In this document: positions 42,356-51,168 of the stretch, one piece after another
How the letters are laid out: every line of letters begins with the position of its first letter
How positions within the stretch are numbered: the stretch's first letter is position 1
Source of the DNA: JAOUGY01 sp963785075
Lineage (GTDB): Bacteria; Actinomycetota; Acidimicrobiia; Spongiisociales; ZC4RG35
DNA: 64,000 nt
Direction: 5' to 3'
Assembly: GCA_963785075.1 (NCBI GenBank)
Contig: CAWATW010000006.1
Coordinates: 372,001-436,000 of the forward strand
Notes under the pieces: model-generated
The model's input: only the letters and a program-made list of their open reading frames with translations
Databases searched by the model: none
What the model was told of the DNA's origin: nothing
Translations under genes and position numbers: made by a program

Positions 42356-43306
42356 TCATTGCCAACCGAGCACCAATCGCGGCAGCGGGGCAGCCACGAA
42401 AATCAACATCACCGGAGCGAGAATGGCGATGGTTGGTATGAGCATCGCCGCCCTCCGCTTCGTCGCATTGCGTTTGATGGAGGCTCGTCTCGCCTCACGG
42501 ACGTCCTCCGACAGCGACAGCAGCCCCTCCGCCAGATCGACACCTCTGTCCTCGGCCACAGCGAGCAGCGAGTAGGTGCGGGCGCAGACTGGCTCGGGGG
42601 TGGCCTCCGCAATCCGGTGGAATGCCTCGGAGGCTCGGATTCCCGCCCGCTGGAGCCGCAGGGCCTCACGCAATTCGGAGACCACCTCGCCATGTCCGCG
42701 GGCCACGAGCTGAGACACCGCTTGAACCACACCGCCCCCGGCACGCGCGCGCACCGCGAGCAACTGATTCACCGTATAGATCTCGATCCGCATTCGGTTC
42801 TGTCGATCCTCGATCGCACGATCGAGCCGGCCCCGTTGGCGGGTGGCGCCGATCATCACTCCTGAGGCGACCAGGACCAGCCCGATCCCCGTGGACAGGT
42901 CGAGCAGCAGCGCCACGCCGATCGCCCCACCCAGCCACAACGCAAGCGTCGTGAGCTGCCGCATCCGGTACGCCCCCAGCCGTTCCGACTCGGGGATCTC
43001 CGGGAACAAGCGGGCCTGGCGGATCTTGAGCGCCAGCACCTCGTCGCCACCACGGTCGATGAATCCACTCAACCGACGGGCGACACCGCCTGCCAGCGGC
43101 CCGAACACACCTTTGATCGCAGTCCCGGCGCCGCCATCGGCCACCCCACGCACGTCGGCACTTCCGCCCAGGCTGGTCCGGGCGCCGATCGCATACGGTC
43201 GGACTCGGGGACCGAGTCGCCGGGTCGGGGGGATGAGCACACTGGCAAACGCCATCACGGCCACGGCCGAGGCGATCGCCGCCAGCGCGAGCATCGGGTC
43301 GATCAA
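42356..43306 (-). CDS. tadC: TadC-like pilus inner-membrane platform protein
   Basis: The 316-residue protein is a GspF/TadC-type membrane protein with N-terminal helix, two central helices (TLALWLGGAIGVALLLDL region) and C-terminal helices (AAMLIPTIAILAPVMLIFVA). The conserved GLLSLSEDVREARRASIKRN and the QNRMRIEIYTVNQLLAVR stretch are typical. TTG 43306 is chosen because GGGGAGGCG is directly upstream and the start overlaps the tadB stop (TTGA); ATG 43294 is an alternative. Confidence 0.85.
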   Translation of the reverse strand: MIDPMLALAAIASAVAVMAFASVLIPPTRRLGPRVRPYAIGARTSLGGSADVRGVADGGAGTAIKGVFGPLAGGVARRLSGFIDRGGDEVLALKIRQARLFPEIPESERLGAYRMRQLTTLALWLGGAIGVALLLDLSTGIGLVLVASGVMIGATRQRGRLDRAIEDRQNRMRIEIYTVNQLLAVRARAGGGVVQAVSQLVARGHGEVVSELREALRLQRAGIRASEAFHRIAEATPEPVCARTYSLLAVAEDRGVDLAEGLLSLSEDVREARRASIKRNATKRRAAMLIPTIAILAPVMLIFVAAPLPRLVLGWQ

Positions 43307-44196
43307 AACGCCTCCCCTGTGGAACTGGCGGCGCCTCCGAAGACCCTTGGCTCGTCTGGCTCGGCTCCGAGCCTCGACACCAGCCACATGCCGAACCCGC
43401 TCATCAGCCCACACACCACCACCACCACGACACCGCCTCCGCTTGCGTAGAACTCCCGGAAAGGACCCGGACGCGCCGTGATGGCGATGAGGATCAGCCA
43501 GGGGATGACGAAGACCGCCCGGGCGTTGATCTTCTGCTCGAGGGACTGAGTCTCGATCTCTTCGATCGTCCACACATCGCGCACGGTCGCATCGGCGAGA
43601 TCCCTCAGGATCTCGGGAACGATGGCCCCACCGCGCTGATGGGCGAGTATCACGACCTCGATGATTCTGTCGCTCGTTGGGTCGGCAAGCTCCTCCTTGA
43701 TGACTTCGAGCGCAGGCACCATACCGAGGGTCCTGGCGAGATACGGGAAGCGAGCGAATGCCACACGCAGGGGCATCGGACCGGTGAGCGCAAGGTTCTC
43801 GACGGCCCGCTGAAGCGACATTCCAGCGGTGATGGACGCCACGAGATCCCTCAATCCGTCGGGCCACGCTTTCTGGACCTCCGACATGCGGAGCGCACGA
43901 CGGCGGGCGTAGAACGCTCTCGGCAACACTGCGATCAGCGCCGCCGCCACCAGCGCCACCGACACCAATCCGGTCACCAGCAGGACGAACAGGAAGGCGA
44001 GCACCCCCGCCCCGAGGCTCACCAGGCGAAACTGCCGGGGTGTGATCTCGAGACCGGCCTGGATCAGCCACTGCTGACGCGGGTCGACCTGTGGCGCGGC
44101 AGTGAGCTGTGCCCGACGCCGGGGGACTACACCCATCACCAGACCGATGGCGGTGCCGATGGCGACAGCACTCGAGAGGGCGGCCACAATGATCAC
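43303..44196 (-). CDS. tadB: TadB-like pilus inner-membrane platform protein
   Basis: The 297-residue protein has GspF-type architecture: N-terminal helix pair, cytosolic core with WPDGLRDLVASITAGMSLQR and ILRDLADATVRDVWTIEEIE, and C-terminal membrane helices. It forms the assembly platform with TadC, powered by TadA. The GTG start overlaps the tadA stop (GTGA). Confidence 0.88.
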   Translation of the reverse strand: MIIVAALSSAVAIGTAIGLVMGVVPRRRAQLTAAPQVDPRQQWLIQAGLEITPRQFRLVSLGAGVLAFLFVLLVTGLVSVALVAAALIAVLPRAFYARRRALRMSEVQKAWPDGLRDLVASITAGMSLQRAVENLALTGPMPLRVAFARFPYLARTLGMVPALEVIKEELADPTSDRIIEVVILAHQRGGAIVPEILRDLADATVRDVWTIEEIETQSLEQKINARAVFVIPWLILIAITARPGPFREFYASGGGVVVVVVCGLMSGFGMWLVSRLGAEPDEPRVFGGAASSTGEAF

Positions 44197-45476
44197 GGCA
44201 GCGCCGCTCGTCCGTCGAGCACGTCGGCCAACCCCACCCCGTCGGGCAGGATCTGGGCGATCTGTCCCGACAACCTGGACGGGGGCAGCGCGCCTGTCCA
44301 CCGCATAGGAGCCCCGACCCGCTCGCGCACGAAGATCGGCTCCGTGCTGAAATCGTCGTGGAGCGAAGGCACCACTGCCAGGATTTCTCTCACCTGACGC
44401 TTCATTCCTCCGTCGTCACCGCGCACGGCTTCACGGTCGCAGTGAACGACCAGATCGAGCGATGCGGAGAACACGTTGCGCACCACAGCCTCCGGAACGT
44501 TCTCGCCGGCCATGAGGGCGGCGTTCACCATCGCCGCCAGCGCATCGGCTGCAGAGTTGGCGTGGATCGTGCAAGCAAAGCCGGTGCCGGCGTTCACGGC
44601 TCGTGTCAGCTCGAATGCTTCAGCGCCGCGGACCTCGCCCACCACGATGCGATCGGGACGCATGGCCAGCACCACCTTCACCAGGTCACGCAGCGAGACC
44701 TCGCCCGAACCGTCGAGCCCCGGGGGGCGGGCCTCGTAGAACGAGCCGTGCACCAGCGGGAAATGAAGCTCACGCACCTCTTCGCAGCATCGCAGACAAT
44801 GATCCGAGGGCGCGGCATTCAGCATCGCAGAAAGCAGCGAGGTCTTTCCGGCACCGGGCGGCCCCGAGATCATGATGCTTGAGTTCGTCTGCATGACCGC
44901 CCAGAGGAACCCGGCGGCGGAACCGGTGAGCGAGTCGAGCTCGACCAGCGAAGACAAGCTCTCCTTGCGCAACGCGTATCGACGGATGGTCGCAGACAAC
45001 TGGTCCGCAATCGGCGGGATCACCGCCGTGAGACGAGCCGTGCCTTCGAGCACCCTTCCCTGCACGATGGGACTGGATGCATCCATCCTCCTGTCGGTGG
45101 AGGCGAGAAGCCGGTCGACCACCTGACGGTTCTCATCGATGGTCGTCGGCTCACCGAGCCCGCGCAGGCGCCCGGTGCCATCGATGAACGTGACGCGGGG
45201 GCCTTCGATGAAGATCTCCTCGACATCGGTGCGTTGGAGCAGCTCGGTCAGCGGCCCGTAGTCGGCGAGGGACCGCACGATTCGTTCGACCATGTGGCCG
45301 GGATCGCTGATGGCCCTGTTCTCACCGAGGTTCGAACGCCGCTGGTATTCGTCGACCGCACGAGAAACCAGATCGCGGACCATGTCGCGATCACCCGACG
45401 CGTCCACATGCGCCTCTTCCACGAGCTGGAGGGCACGACGCCGGATCGAGTCGTAGGCGTGGGACCGGTTGGTCAT
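44193..45476 (-). CDS. tadA: TadA/CpaF-type pilus assembly ATPase
   Basis: The 427-residue type II/IV secretion ATPase has Walker A ISGPPGAGKTSLLSAML, the Asp-box region EEVRELHFPLVHGSFYEARP, Walker B DRIVVGEVRGAEAFEL and the His box ACTIHANSAADAL. These are all the motifs expected for a hexameric motor driving Flp pilus extension. ATG 45476 overlaps the stop of the tadZ-like gene (ATGA), and upstream in-frame sequence is non-homologous. Confidence 0.94.
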   Translation of the reverse strand: MTNRSHAYDSIRRRALQLVEEAHVDASGDRDMVRDLVSRAVDEYQRRSNLGENRAISDPGHMVERIVRSLADYGPLTELLQRTDVEEIFIEGPRVTFIDGTGRLRGLGEPTTIDENRQVVDRLLASTDRRMDASSPIVQGRVLEGTARLTAVIPPIADQLSATIRRYALRKESLSSLVELDSLTGSAAGFLWAVMQTNSSIMISGPPGAGKTSLLSAMLNAAPSDHCLRCCEEVRELHFPLVHGSFYEARPPGLDGSGEVSLRDLVKVVLAMRPDRIVVGEVRGAEAFELTRAVNAGTGFACTIHANSAADALAAMVNAALMAGENVPEAVVRNVFSASLDLVVHCDREAVRGDDGGMKRQVREILAVVPSLHDDFSTEPIFVRERVGAPMRWTGALPPSRLSGQIAQILPDGVGLADVLDGRAALP

Positions 45477-46651
45477 ATCTCCCCATCCACGAACCGATCG
45501 ACCCACCGGTCGAGCGACCGACGGAACTTGCCACGACTCGGCACCGAGCCATCCCAGGTCATCGACGACATCCGGCTGTCTTCGGGCAGGAAGGCGAAGC
45601 TGGTCGGCGGGTAGGTACGAGTGATCTCCTGGACCAGTTCGCCCCTGCGGAACTGGTCCCCGGGTGCACGATTCACAAGGATGTCGGCTCGCGGTGAACC
45701 GCCGATCGACTGGGCGGTGGCGAGCCATTCGAGCAGCCGCGCCACCCCGACCGGCGTCCCGAGACCGACGACCACCAGCCTGTCACAATGCTCGACGGCC
45801 ACCCGGCTCGTCCCGTAGCGGGGCTGGCCCTCACCAAAGGCGTCGGCATCGATTCGACTGCCGACATTCACCACCACGTGCACATGACTCATTGCCAGCT
45901 CGCGGACGAGGTCGAGCGCCTGCCGGGGGCGTATCTCATGCCAGTCGCGAATCGTGGCAAGGCCCGGGAGCGCAACGAGCCCTTCGACCCCGGTCTGGTG
46001 CAGAACCCTCTCGAGCGAGCCGGTCCGCTGTTCGAGGATGTCGATGGCAGTTCGGATGTTCGGATAGAGCGGCAGACCGAGCCGCTGGGCGAGCGACGGC
46101 GCGTTCTCGTCGACTTCGACGAGCACCGTCGTGCCGCGTCTCACCAGTCGGGCAGCCAGACCGAGCGCCACCTCGGTGGATCCCACCCCACCACTCGGAC
46201 CGCCGACCGCAATGACCGTCGGCGCGCCGACAGGGGCCCGCTGCTCGGGCTCCTTCTCGGAGCTCGGACTCGGAGATTCCACCTCGATGGTCGGTTCTCG
46301 CTGGGTCGCAAGTCGTGCAATCGTCTTGAGGAACTCCTCTGGACGAGCATCGGCTTCGACGACGTCGGCGACGCCACACTCGAGAAGCCGGTCCTTACCA
46401 TCGGCGAACTCGGCCGGGTCGTAGACACCGAGGACCACCCGTCCCTGGTCGGAGACCAGGTCCACGAGTCGGGGAGTCAGAAACGAGCAGATGTCGTCGA
46501 TGAGCAGCAGGTCGTACGCCTCTACCAGCAGGTCTTCGGGACCCATCGCGGCGACACGCACCCTGGCCCCACCGTGGTCTGCGAGAAAATGACGGAGGCG
46601 GTCAGGCCACTCTCGGGCCGACAGCGCGATTGCGAGCTCGGTCTCGGGCAT
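45473..46651 (-). CDS. tadZ: TadZ/CpaE-like pilus localisation ATPase
   Basis: The 392-residue protein has an N-terminal receiver-like domain (YDLLLIDDICSFLTPRLVDL) and a MinD/ParA-type domain with a deviant Walker A, GGPSGGVGSTEVALGLAARL. The second switch region is degenerate. TadZ/CpaE proteins position the pilus machine at the pole. It lies between cpaB and tadA with one- and four-base overlaps. Confidence 0.85.
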   Translation of the reverse strand: MPETELAIALSAREWPDRLRHFLADHGGARVRVAAMGPEDLLVEAYDLLLIDDICSFLTPRLVDLVSDQGRVVLGVYDPAEFADGKDRLLECGVADVVEADARPEEFLKTIARLATQREPTIEVESPSPSSEKEPEQRAPVGAPTVIAVGGPSGGVGSTEVALGLAARLVRRGTTVLVEVDENAPSLAQRLGLPLYPNIRTAIDILEQRTGSLERVLHQTGVEGLVALPGLATIRDWHEIRPRQALDLVRELAMSHVHVVVNVGSRIDADAFGEGQPRYGTSRVAVEHCDRLVVVGLGTPVGVARLLEWLATAQSIGGSPRADILVNRAPGDQFRRGELVQEITRTYPPTSFAFLPEDSRMSSMTWDGSVPSRGKFRRSLDRWVDRFVDGEI

Positions 46652-47424
46652 CAGCCACCGGCTCCGGCCTCGTCGTCCTCAAGTTCCCCTCCGCCGGACT
46701 CGGGCGTGCCTTCCACCGGTGCCTCGTCAGGGCCTTCCTCCAGGGTGAGACGCTCGGGGGCGGGAGCCCCGGTCGCCAGCACGACCTCTACCGAGTCCGA
46801 CTGCAGGGCTTCGGCCACCGACAGCGCTGTGTCTGCGTCGACGGCGATCACGATGAAGTAGTCGTTGATGGAAACGAGACCTCCGCTGGAGTCTTGAGCG
46901 GGCACCCGCAGTACCTGTGCTCCGGTCACCACGTATCGGGCCCTCCCGTCCTCGACGGCGATGATGTCGATGAGATCGCCACGTTCGATGAGCGAACCGC
47001 CGCCGGCGTGGTCGGCATCGACCCTCACCGTGACGGCGCGGAGGTTCTCCTGGGCGGCCTGGTCTGCGAGATCGGCTGTGGCAACGAATTCACCTTCGAG
47101 GACTCGGCTGGTGACGATCTTGCCCTCGAACGAAGCAAGGGCCTCTTCAGGCATCAGTCGATCGATGACCGGGTTCTCGGCATCGATCGGCACCATCTCG
47201 ACCATGGACGCGTCGAACTCGACGCCGGGTACGAGGTCCTCGGTGGCGACCGCCACCATCGTCACCGCCTCCTGGGCGCGGATGACATTCACGTTCAGCA
47301 CGAAGGCAGCCAGACCAGCGACGATCATGACGATTTGCCCCATCGACATACGCGACCAGAACGGCCGACGCTTGGCCGGCGCGGGCTCTTTGCGTACGTT
47401 GTCCCCTGGCTGTTGACTCAGCAT
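46651..47424 (-). CDS. cpaB: CpaB/RcpC-like pilus assembly protein with SAF domain
   Basis: The 257-residue protein has one N-terminal membrane anchor (IVMIVAGLAAFVLNVNVI), then a SAF domain (MVAVATEDLVPGVEFDASMV) and the RcpC/CpaB domain (RAVTVRVDADHAGGGSLIER, GDLIDIIAV). The C-terminus is acidic. It heads the Tad operon; GAGGGG lies just before the ATG. It probably works in the pilus exit path at the cell envelope. Confidence 0.86.
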   Translation of the reverse strand: MLSQQPGDNVRKEPAPAKRRPFWSRMSMGQIVMIVAGLAAFVLNVNVIRAQEAVTMVAVATEDLVPGVEFDASMVEMVPIDAENPVIDRLMPEEALASFEGKIVTSRVLEGEFVATADLADQAAQENLRAVTVRVDADHAGGGSLIERGDLIDIIAVEDGRARYVVTGAQVLRVPAQDSSGGLVSINDYFIVIAVDADTALSVAEALQSDSVEVVLATGAPAPERLTLEEGPDEAPVEGTPESGGGELEDDEAGAGG

Positions 47425-47465
47425 TTGGCCCCTCCCCGAGAGGGCATGGTATCCAGGAGGCTCCG

Positions 47466-48041
47466 ATGACGGAAGATGCGAACTCCGATCGAGGCCCTCG
47501 AGACTGGGACGACGATCCTCTCGAGAGCCTCGCGAGGGAACTCCGCGAAACCGTTGGTTCGGAGTTCCGGGCCGAGGCGGAAATGGTCGAGATCGAGACC
47601 GAGATCGGCCGGTTGCGGAGACGTTCGCTCAGAGAGGTTGCCCGGGAGGCCGCGAATCGGGGCGACCGCGTATCTGTCGTCACTGCGGGCCGCACCGTCA
47701 CCGGATCCGTTGCACACGTCGGGAAGGATTACGTGTCGATCGAAACTCCGACCGAACACCTGGACGCGAGGCTCGACAGGGTCGCTCTCGTGGTCGCGCA
47801 CAGCGCCGCCGGAGGGATCGGCCCCCGAGGCGGATCGATCACATTCAAAGCTCGTCTCTCCGAGTTCGAACAAACCGGAGAGACGGTGGAGGTCGTAGCA
47901 CCCCGATTGGACTCGTCGGTCGCGGGCAGAATCCAGGTGGTGGCCGACGATCACGTGGTGATGGTGGATCCGGACGGCACTCGCGTCATCTTTGCGCTCG
48001 ACGTGATCGACCTCGTGATCAGGACGCGTCGATCTCGTTGA
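47466..48041 (+). CDS. Hypothetical protein divergent from the Tad operon
   Basis: The 191-residue product has a charged helical N-terminal part (LARELRETVGSEFRAEAEMV) and two similar beta-rich segments (GDRVSVVTAGRTVTGSVAHV with GKDYVSIETP; GRIQVVADDHVVMVDPDG). Each could form a small barrel of the Sm/PRC kind. AGGAGG lies just before the ATG. It is divergent from cpaB by 41 bases. Not recognised; cytosolic. Confidence 0.65.
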   Translation: MTEDANSDRGPRDWDDDPLESLARELRETVGSEFRAEAEMVEIETEIGRLRRRSLREVAREAANRGDRVSVVTAGRTVTGSVAHVGKDYVSIETPTEHLDARLDRVALVVAHSAAGGIGPRGGSITFKARLSEFEQTGETVEVVAPRLDSSVAGRIQVVADDHVVMVDPDGTRVIFALDVIDLVIRTRRSR

Positions 48042-48264
48042 GCGATTCTTCGGCACCGGCATCGGCTTCTGCCACCACGGGATGGGCACGCACGAAGTCG
48101 AATACCTCGTCACGGAAGAACTTGAAGGTCCGGCCGCCCGGAAGCTTGTAGGCGGGAATCCGACCCTCCCGTGCGTATCTGCGCACCATCTGGATGTTCA
48201 TTCCCAGGAGATCGGCGACCTGGGAAGCGTCGAGGATCGGCGGGAAGTCTTCGAGGTCTGCCAC
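48019..48264 (-). CDS. BldC/excisionase-type MerR-like HTH protein
   Basis: The 81-residue protein is a single winged HTH: LDASQVADLLGMNIQMVRRY then AREGRIPAYKLPGGRTFKFF, the shape shared by BldC and helix-turn-helix domain 17 proteins. Compact DNA-binding proteins of this kind regulate development or surface structures in actinobacteria. It overlaps the 3' end of the convergent unknown gene by 23 bases. A role in Tad control is a contextual guess only. Confidence 0.85.
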   Translation of the reverse strand: MADLEDFPPILDASQVADLLGMNIQMVRRYAREGRIPAYKLPGGRTFKFFRDEVFDFVRAHPVVAEADAGAEESLNEIDAS

Positions 48265-48444
48265 GTCATGCCTCCTTCTGGTCGTGCGTGTCGTCGTGTC
48301 CGCTTGGTTGCTCTGGTCGTGCCTGCAGGTTCAGCTCAGTCCTACTCCACGCAGCGCCCACGCGACATGTGGCGTTGTGTAACGATAGCAGAAAGCTGTT
48401 GAAGATGTGGGAGGAGCCAGGTATCTGCGACAGGCATCACACGG

Positions 48445-48450
48445 TAGGCT
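48445..48450 (+). promoter_or_regulatory. -10 box of bpa (leaderless)
   Basis: TAGGCT lies six bases before ATG 48457. Confidence 0.5.
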
Positions 48451-48456
48451 GGCCCG

Positions 48457-48936
48457 ATGAGCGAAGAAGCGATGCGCCCCGACGCCGTCGAGACGGCCGG
48501 CAACCCTGCCGACGACGGCGAGAACGGCGACGGCCCGGCGGTCCTCCAGCCCACGAAGCTGATCCGGATCGCCTCGATGACCAGAGCGATGCTCGACGAG
48601 GTGCGTCAGGCCCCCCTCGACGAGGCCGGGCGCGAACGACTGAAGCGCATCCACCAGCGTTCGCTCGATGAGATGCGCGAGGTGCTCTCTGCCGACCTCC
48701 AGGACGAGTTCAACGAGATCTTCGAACCGATCCACGGCGACGAGGTCCCATCCGAGTCCGTCCTCCGGATTGCGCAGGCGCAGCTGATCGGATGGCTCGA
48801 AGGCTTGTTCCACGGAATCCAGGCCTCGCTGTTCAGCCAGCAGATGGCGGCGCAGGCCCAACTCGCCGAGATGCAACGTCGCGCCATTCCCCCGGGCCGA
48901 CCCGAGGGGGACGAGCCCACCGGCCTGTATTTGTAA
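48457..48936 (+). CDS. bpa: Bacterial proteasome activator (Bpa/PafE-like)
   Basis: Bpa rings dock on the 20S proteasome and feed unfolded proteins without ATP. The 159-residue product matches the family: an unstructured acidic N-terminus, then the four-helix core (LIRIASMTRAMLDEVRQAPL, LQDEFNEIFEPI, RIAQAQLIGWLEGLFHGIQ, SQQMAAQAQLAEMQ). It ends in TGLYL, the counterpart of the C-terminal GQYL that inserts into proteasome pockets in mycobacteria. The Q-to-L change keeps the penultimate Tyr. No proteasome genes are in the window. Confidence 0.88.
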   Translation: MSEEAMRPDAVETAGNPADDGENGDGPAVLQPTKLIRIASMTRAMLDEVRQAPLDEAGRERLKRIHQRSLDEMREVLSADLQDEFNEIFEPIHGDEVPSESVLRIAQAQLIGWLEGLFHGIQASLFSQQMAAQAQLAEMQRRAIPPGRPEGDEPTGLYL

Positions 48937-48940
48937 GGGG

Positions 48941-49008
48941 AGTACCGAGTACCAAGTACCAAGTACCGAGTCGAGTACCAAGTACCGAGTACCAAGTACT
49001 GGGTACAC
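48941..49008. repeat. 7-bp tandem repeat array, unit AGTACC(A/G), about ten copies
   Basis: Heptamers AGTACCG, AGTACCA, AGTACCA, AGTACCG, then a 5-bp partial AGTCG, then AGTACCA, AGTACCG, AGTACCA, AGTACTG and a degenerate GGTACAC fill the gap between two convergent genes. Confidence 0.92.
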
Positions 49009-49014
49009 CAGGTA

Positions 49015-51108
49015 TCAGTCGCTCTGGTCGCCTTCTTCGGCGATCAGATCCTCGAGGCTGATCTCTGCGGTCGGCTCGTCCGCCGATTCGTTCAGACTGT
49101 CGATCAAACGTTTACGCGATGGCTCGCTGCCGAATGCGGTCACGACGTCACCGGACTCGAGCGCTGTGTTGCCCACTGGAACAAGCACCTCGCGGTGGCG
49201 CCTGACCGACACGAGCGTGCATCCGCACCAGTCCACTTCGCGCACCTCGACACCCGAGGCGACGGAACCAGGCGGGATACGGAAATCGAAGTAGGCGGCG
49301 CCGGGGTCGGTCCGTTGGCGAAGTCGATCACGATCGAGATGCATCCCGGTGTGGCTGCCCAGAGCGAGGTGATAGGCGCGGATGGCGTCCTCTCGGCGGA
49401 ACAACCCCACCAGCCTCGTGGAGTCCTCTTCGGATACGACGGGCAGCCGCCCCACTCCGAGCACCGCCATGCGTTCCAGCGCTTGGGACACCGGGGTCTT
49501 CGGACCGACCGTCACCGGTCGAGCGGTCATCGCATCGCCGGCCGTGCGACCCTCCGCCGCACCACCGGCACGCTCGATGTCGCTGACGGTGATGATGCCC
49601 ACCAGTCGCCCGTGTTCGACCACCGGAAGACCGTGCGAGCGAAGCCGATCGAGAATCGCTTCGACGACGTCGAGCGACATGTCTGGTGAAACCTCGGCTC
49701 GGGCCGGACGCATCACGGCGCCCACGTCGACCGTGTCCAGGAGGTCCATGTCGCCGGGACGGCCCAGCGAGATACCACGGCGTTTGAGCGGAAGGGTGTA
49801 GACGCTCTCCGGATGGACCCGGTCGGCGACGAACGTCGCAAACGCCGCAGACAACATCAGTGGCAGGACCAACCCGTAGTCGTTGGCACCCGTCACCTCG
49901 AACACGATCAACATGGCAGTGAGCGGAGCGCGGGCCACCGCCGCAAAAACCGTCGCCATCCCAACGACGGCGAACGCCCCGGGGAGGATCACCGACACCG
50001 ACTCGGGCCACAGCGGCTCGATCAGCTTGGCGTACCCGGCACCGAGGGCGGCGCCGATGAACAGGCTCGGCATGAATGCGCCTCCCGACCCTCCGGTCGC
50101 GACCGTCAGTGCGGTTGCGACGATCTTGCCGGCGGCCAGTGCCAGCAAGGCGGCGACCGTGATGGTCTGTACGCCGGCCTCTTCGAACTTGAGGTTCACC
50201 GTCAACAACTCTCTCACGAAGTCCTGACCGGTACCCAGCAGTCGGGGATCCACCATTCCCATGGCACCGACGGCGAGACCGAGCCCGACGGGACGAAGCC
50301 ACGCCGGTCGTGCAGTCCGGTGCGAGAACCGCTCCACCACGTCCAGGAGCCGAAGGAACAGGTAGGCCGCGAGAGTGGCTGCCACCGCGAGCCCGGCGTA
50401 GAGAATCAGCTCGCGTGGATCGCCGATCTCATACGCGGCGGCGCTGAGCACTGCCTCTGGCGGGAGGAGCGAGCGGAAGGTGACGGCTGCCGAGATGCTC
50501 GCCAACACCACGGACGACATGTGTCGAACGGCGAAAGACCCGAGTATCACCTCCAGCGCAAACAACATACCGGCAATGGGGGCGTTGAAGGACGCACCGA
50601 TCCCTGCCGCGGCCCCTGCGGCCACCAGGCTCCGAAGCTGATCCTCGCCGACGTGGAATCTCCGCGAGACCGACGAGCCGATGGCACTGCCGACCTGGAC
50701 GATGGGCCCTTCTCGTCCGGCCGACCCACCTCCACCCAGCGTGAGTGCCGTCACGATGATCTTGAGGGGTATCGACTTCGTCGACATGTAGCCGCCGTGA
50801 ACCGCGAGGGCGGCACATGCCTCGGGAACACCGTCGCCCGCGACCTCGGGCGCAAACGTCTTGGCGATCCACCACGCCGCGGTCACACCGAATGGCACCG
50901 AGATCAAGACGAACCAGGAAGCGCCACCCACCAGGTTCTCGTTGATCCAGTGGAAGCCCTCGGCGACACCTTCCGCCACCACCACCAGCAGCGCGGCGCC
51001 CAGCCCCACGACCACCCCGACGAGCAATGAGATGCCGAGAAAGCCGGCAGTCTCTCGATCCCGCAGGGCGGCGAGTCCGCGCTCGGGGATACGCGTCCAC
51101 GTCTTCAC
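49015..51108 (-). CDS. CLC chloride channel/transporter with CBS and RCK-C domains
   Basis: The 697-residue protein has the CLC signature blocks GSAGREGPIVQVGSAIG (with the gating Glu of GREGP, as in exchangers and many channels) and GSGGAFMPSLFIGAALGAGY. After about residue 430 comes a CBS pair (VGAVMRPARAEVSPDMSL; DAMTARPVTVGPKTPVSQAL) and a C-terminal TrkA-C-like module (VDWCGCTLVSVRRHREVLVP). The regulatory part suggests nucleotide control of anion flux. GTG 51108 is chosen because TACGCT lies six bases upstream. Confidence 0.92.
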   Translation of the reverse strand: MKTWTRIPERGLAALRDRETAGFLGISLLVGVVVGLGAALLVVVAEGVAEGFHWINENLVGGASWFVLISVPFGVTAAWWIAKTFAPEVAGDGVPEACAALAVHGGYMSTKSIPLKIIVTALTLGGGGSAGREGPIVQVGSAIGSSVSRRFHVGEDQLRSLVAAGAAAGIGASFNAPIAGMLFALEVILGSFAVRHMSSVVLASISAAVTFRSLLPPEAVLSAAAYEIGDPRELILYAGLAVAATLAAYLFLRLLDVVERFSHRTARPAWLRPVGLGLAVGAMGMVDPRLLGTGQDFVRELLTVNLKFEEAGVQTITVAALLALAAGKIVATALTVATGGSGGAFMPSLFIGAALGAGYAKLIEPLWPESVSVILPGAFAVVGMATVFAAVARAPLTAMLIVFEVTGANDYGLVLPLMLSAAFATFVADRVHPESVYTLPLKRRGISLGRPGDMDLLDTVDVGAVMRPARAEVSPDMSLDVVEAILDRLRSHGLPVVEHGRLVGIITVSDIERAGGAAEGRTAGDAMTARPVTVGPKTPVSQALERMAVLGVGRLPVVSEEDSTRLVGLFRREDAIRAYHLALGSHTGMHLDRDRLRQRTDPGAAYFDFRIPPGSVASGVEVREVDWCGCTLVSVRRHREVLVPVGNTALESGDVVTAFGSEPSRKRLIDSLNESADEPTAEISLEDLIAEEGDQSD

Positions 51109-51114
51109 ATGCCG

Positions 51115-51120
51115 AGCGTA
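51115..51120 (-). promoter_or_regulatory. -10 box of the CLC gene (leaderless)
   Basis: TACGCT lies six bases before GTG 51108. Confidence 0.5.
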
Positions 51121-51156
51121 GACCCGATCCGGCGAACCTCCGGTGCGCCGTCACGA

Positions 51157-51162
51157 TACGAT
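51157..51162 (+). promoter_or_regulatory. -10 box of the nitrobindin gene (leaderless)
   Basis: TACGAT lies six bases before ATG 51169. Confidence 0.5.
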
Positions 51163-51168
51163 CGAACC

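Noticed and set aside
13521..49008. The heptamer arrays as CRISPR
   Set aside because: The units are 7 bp, directly adjacent, with no spacers and no cas genes.
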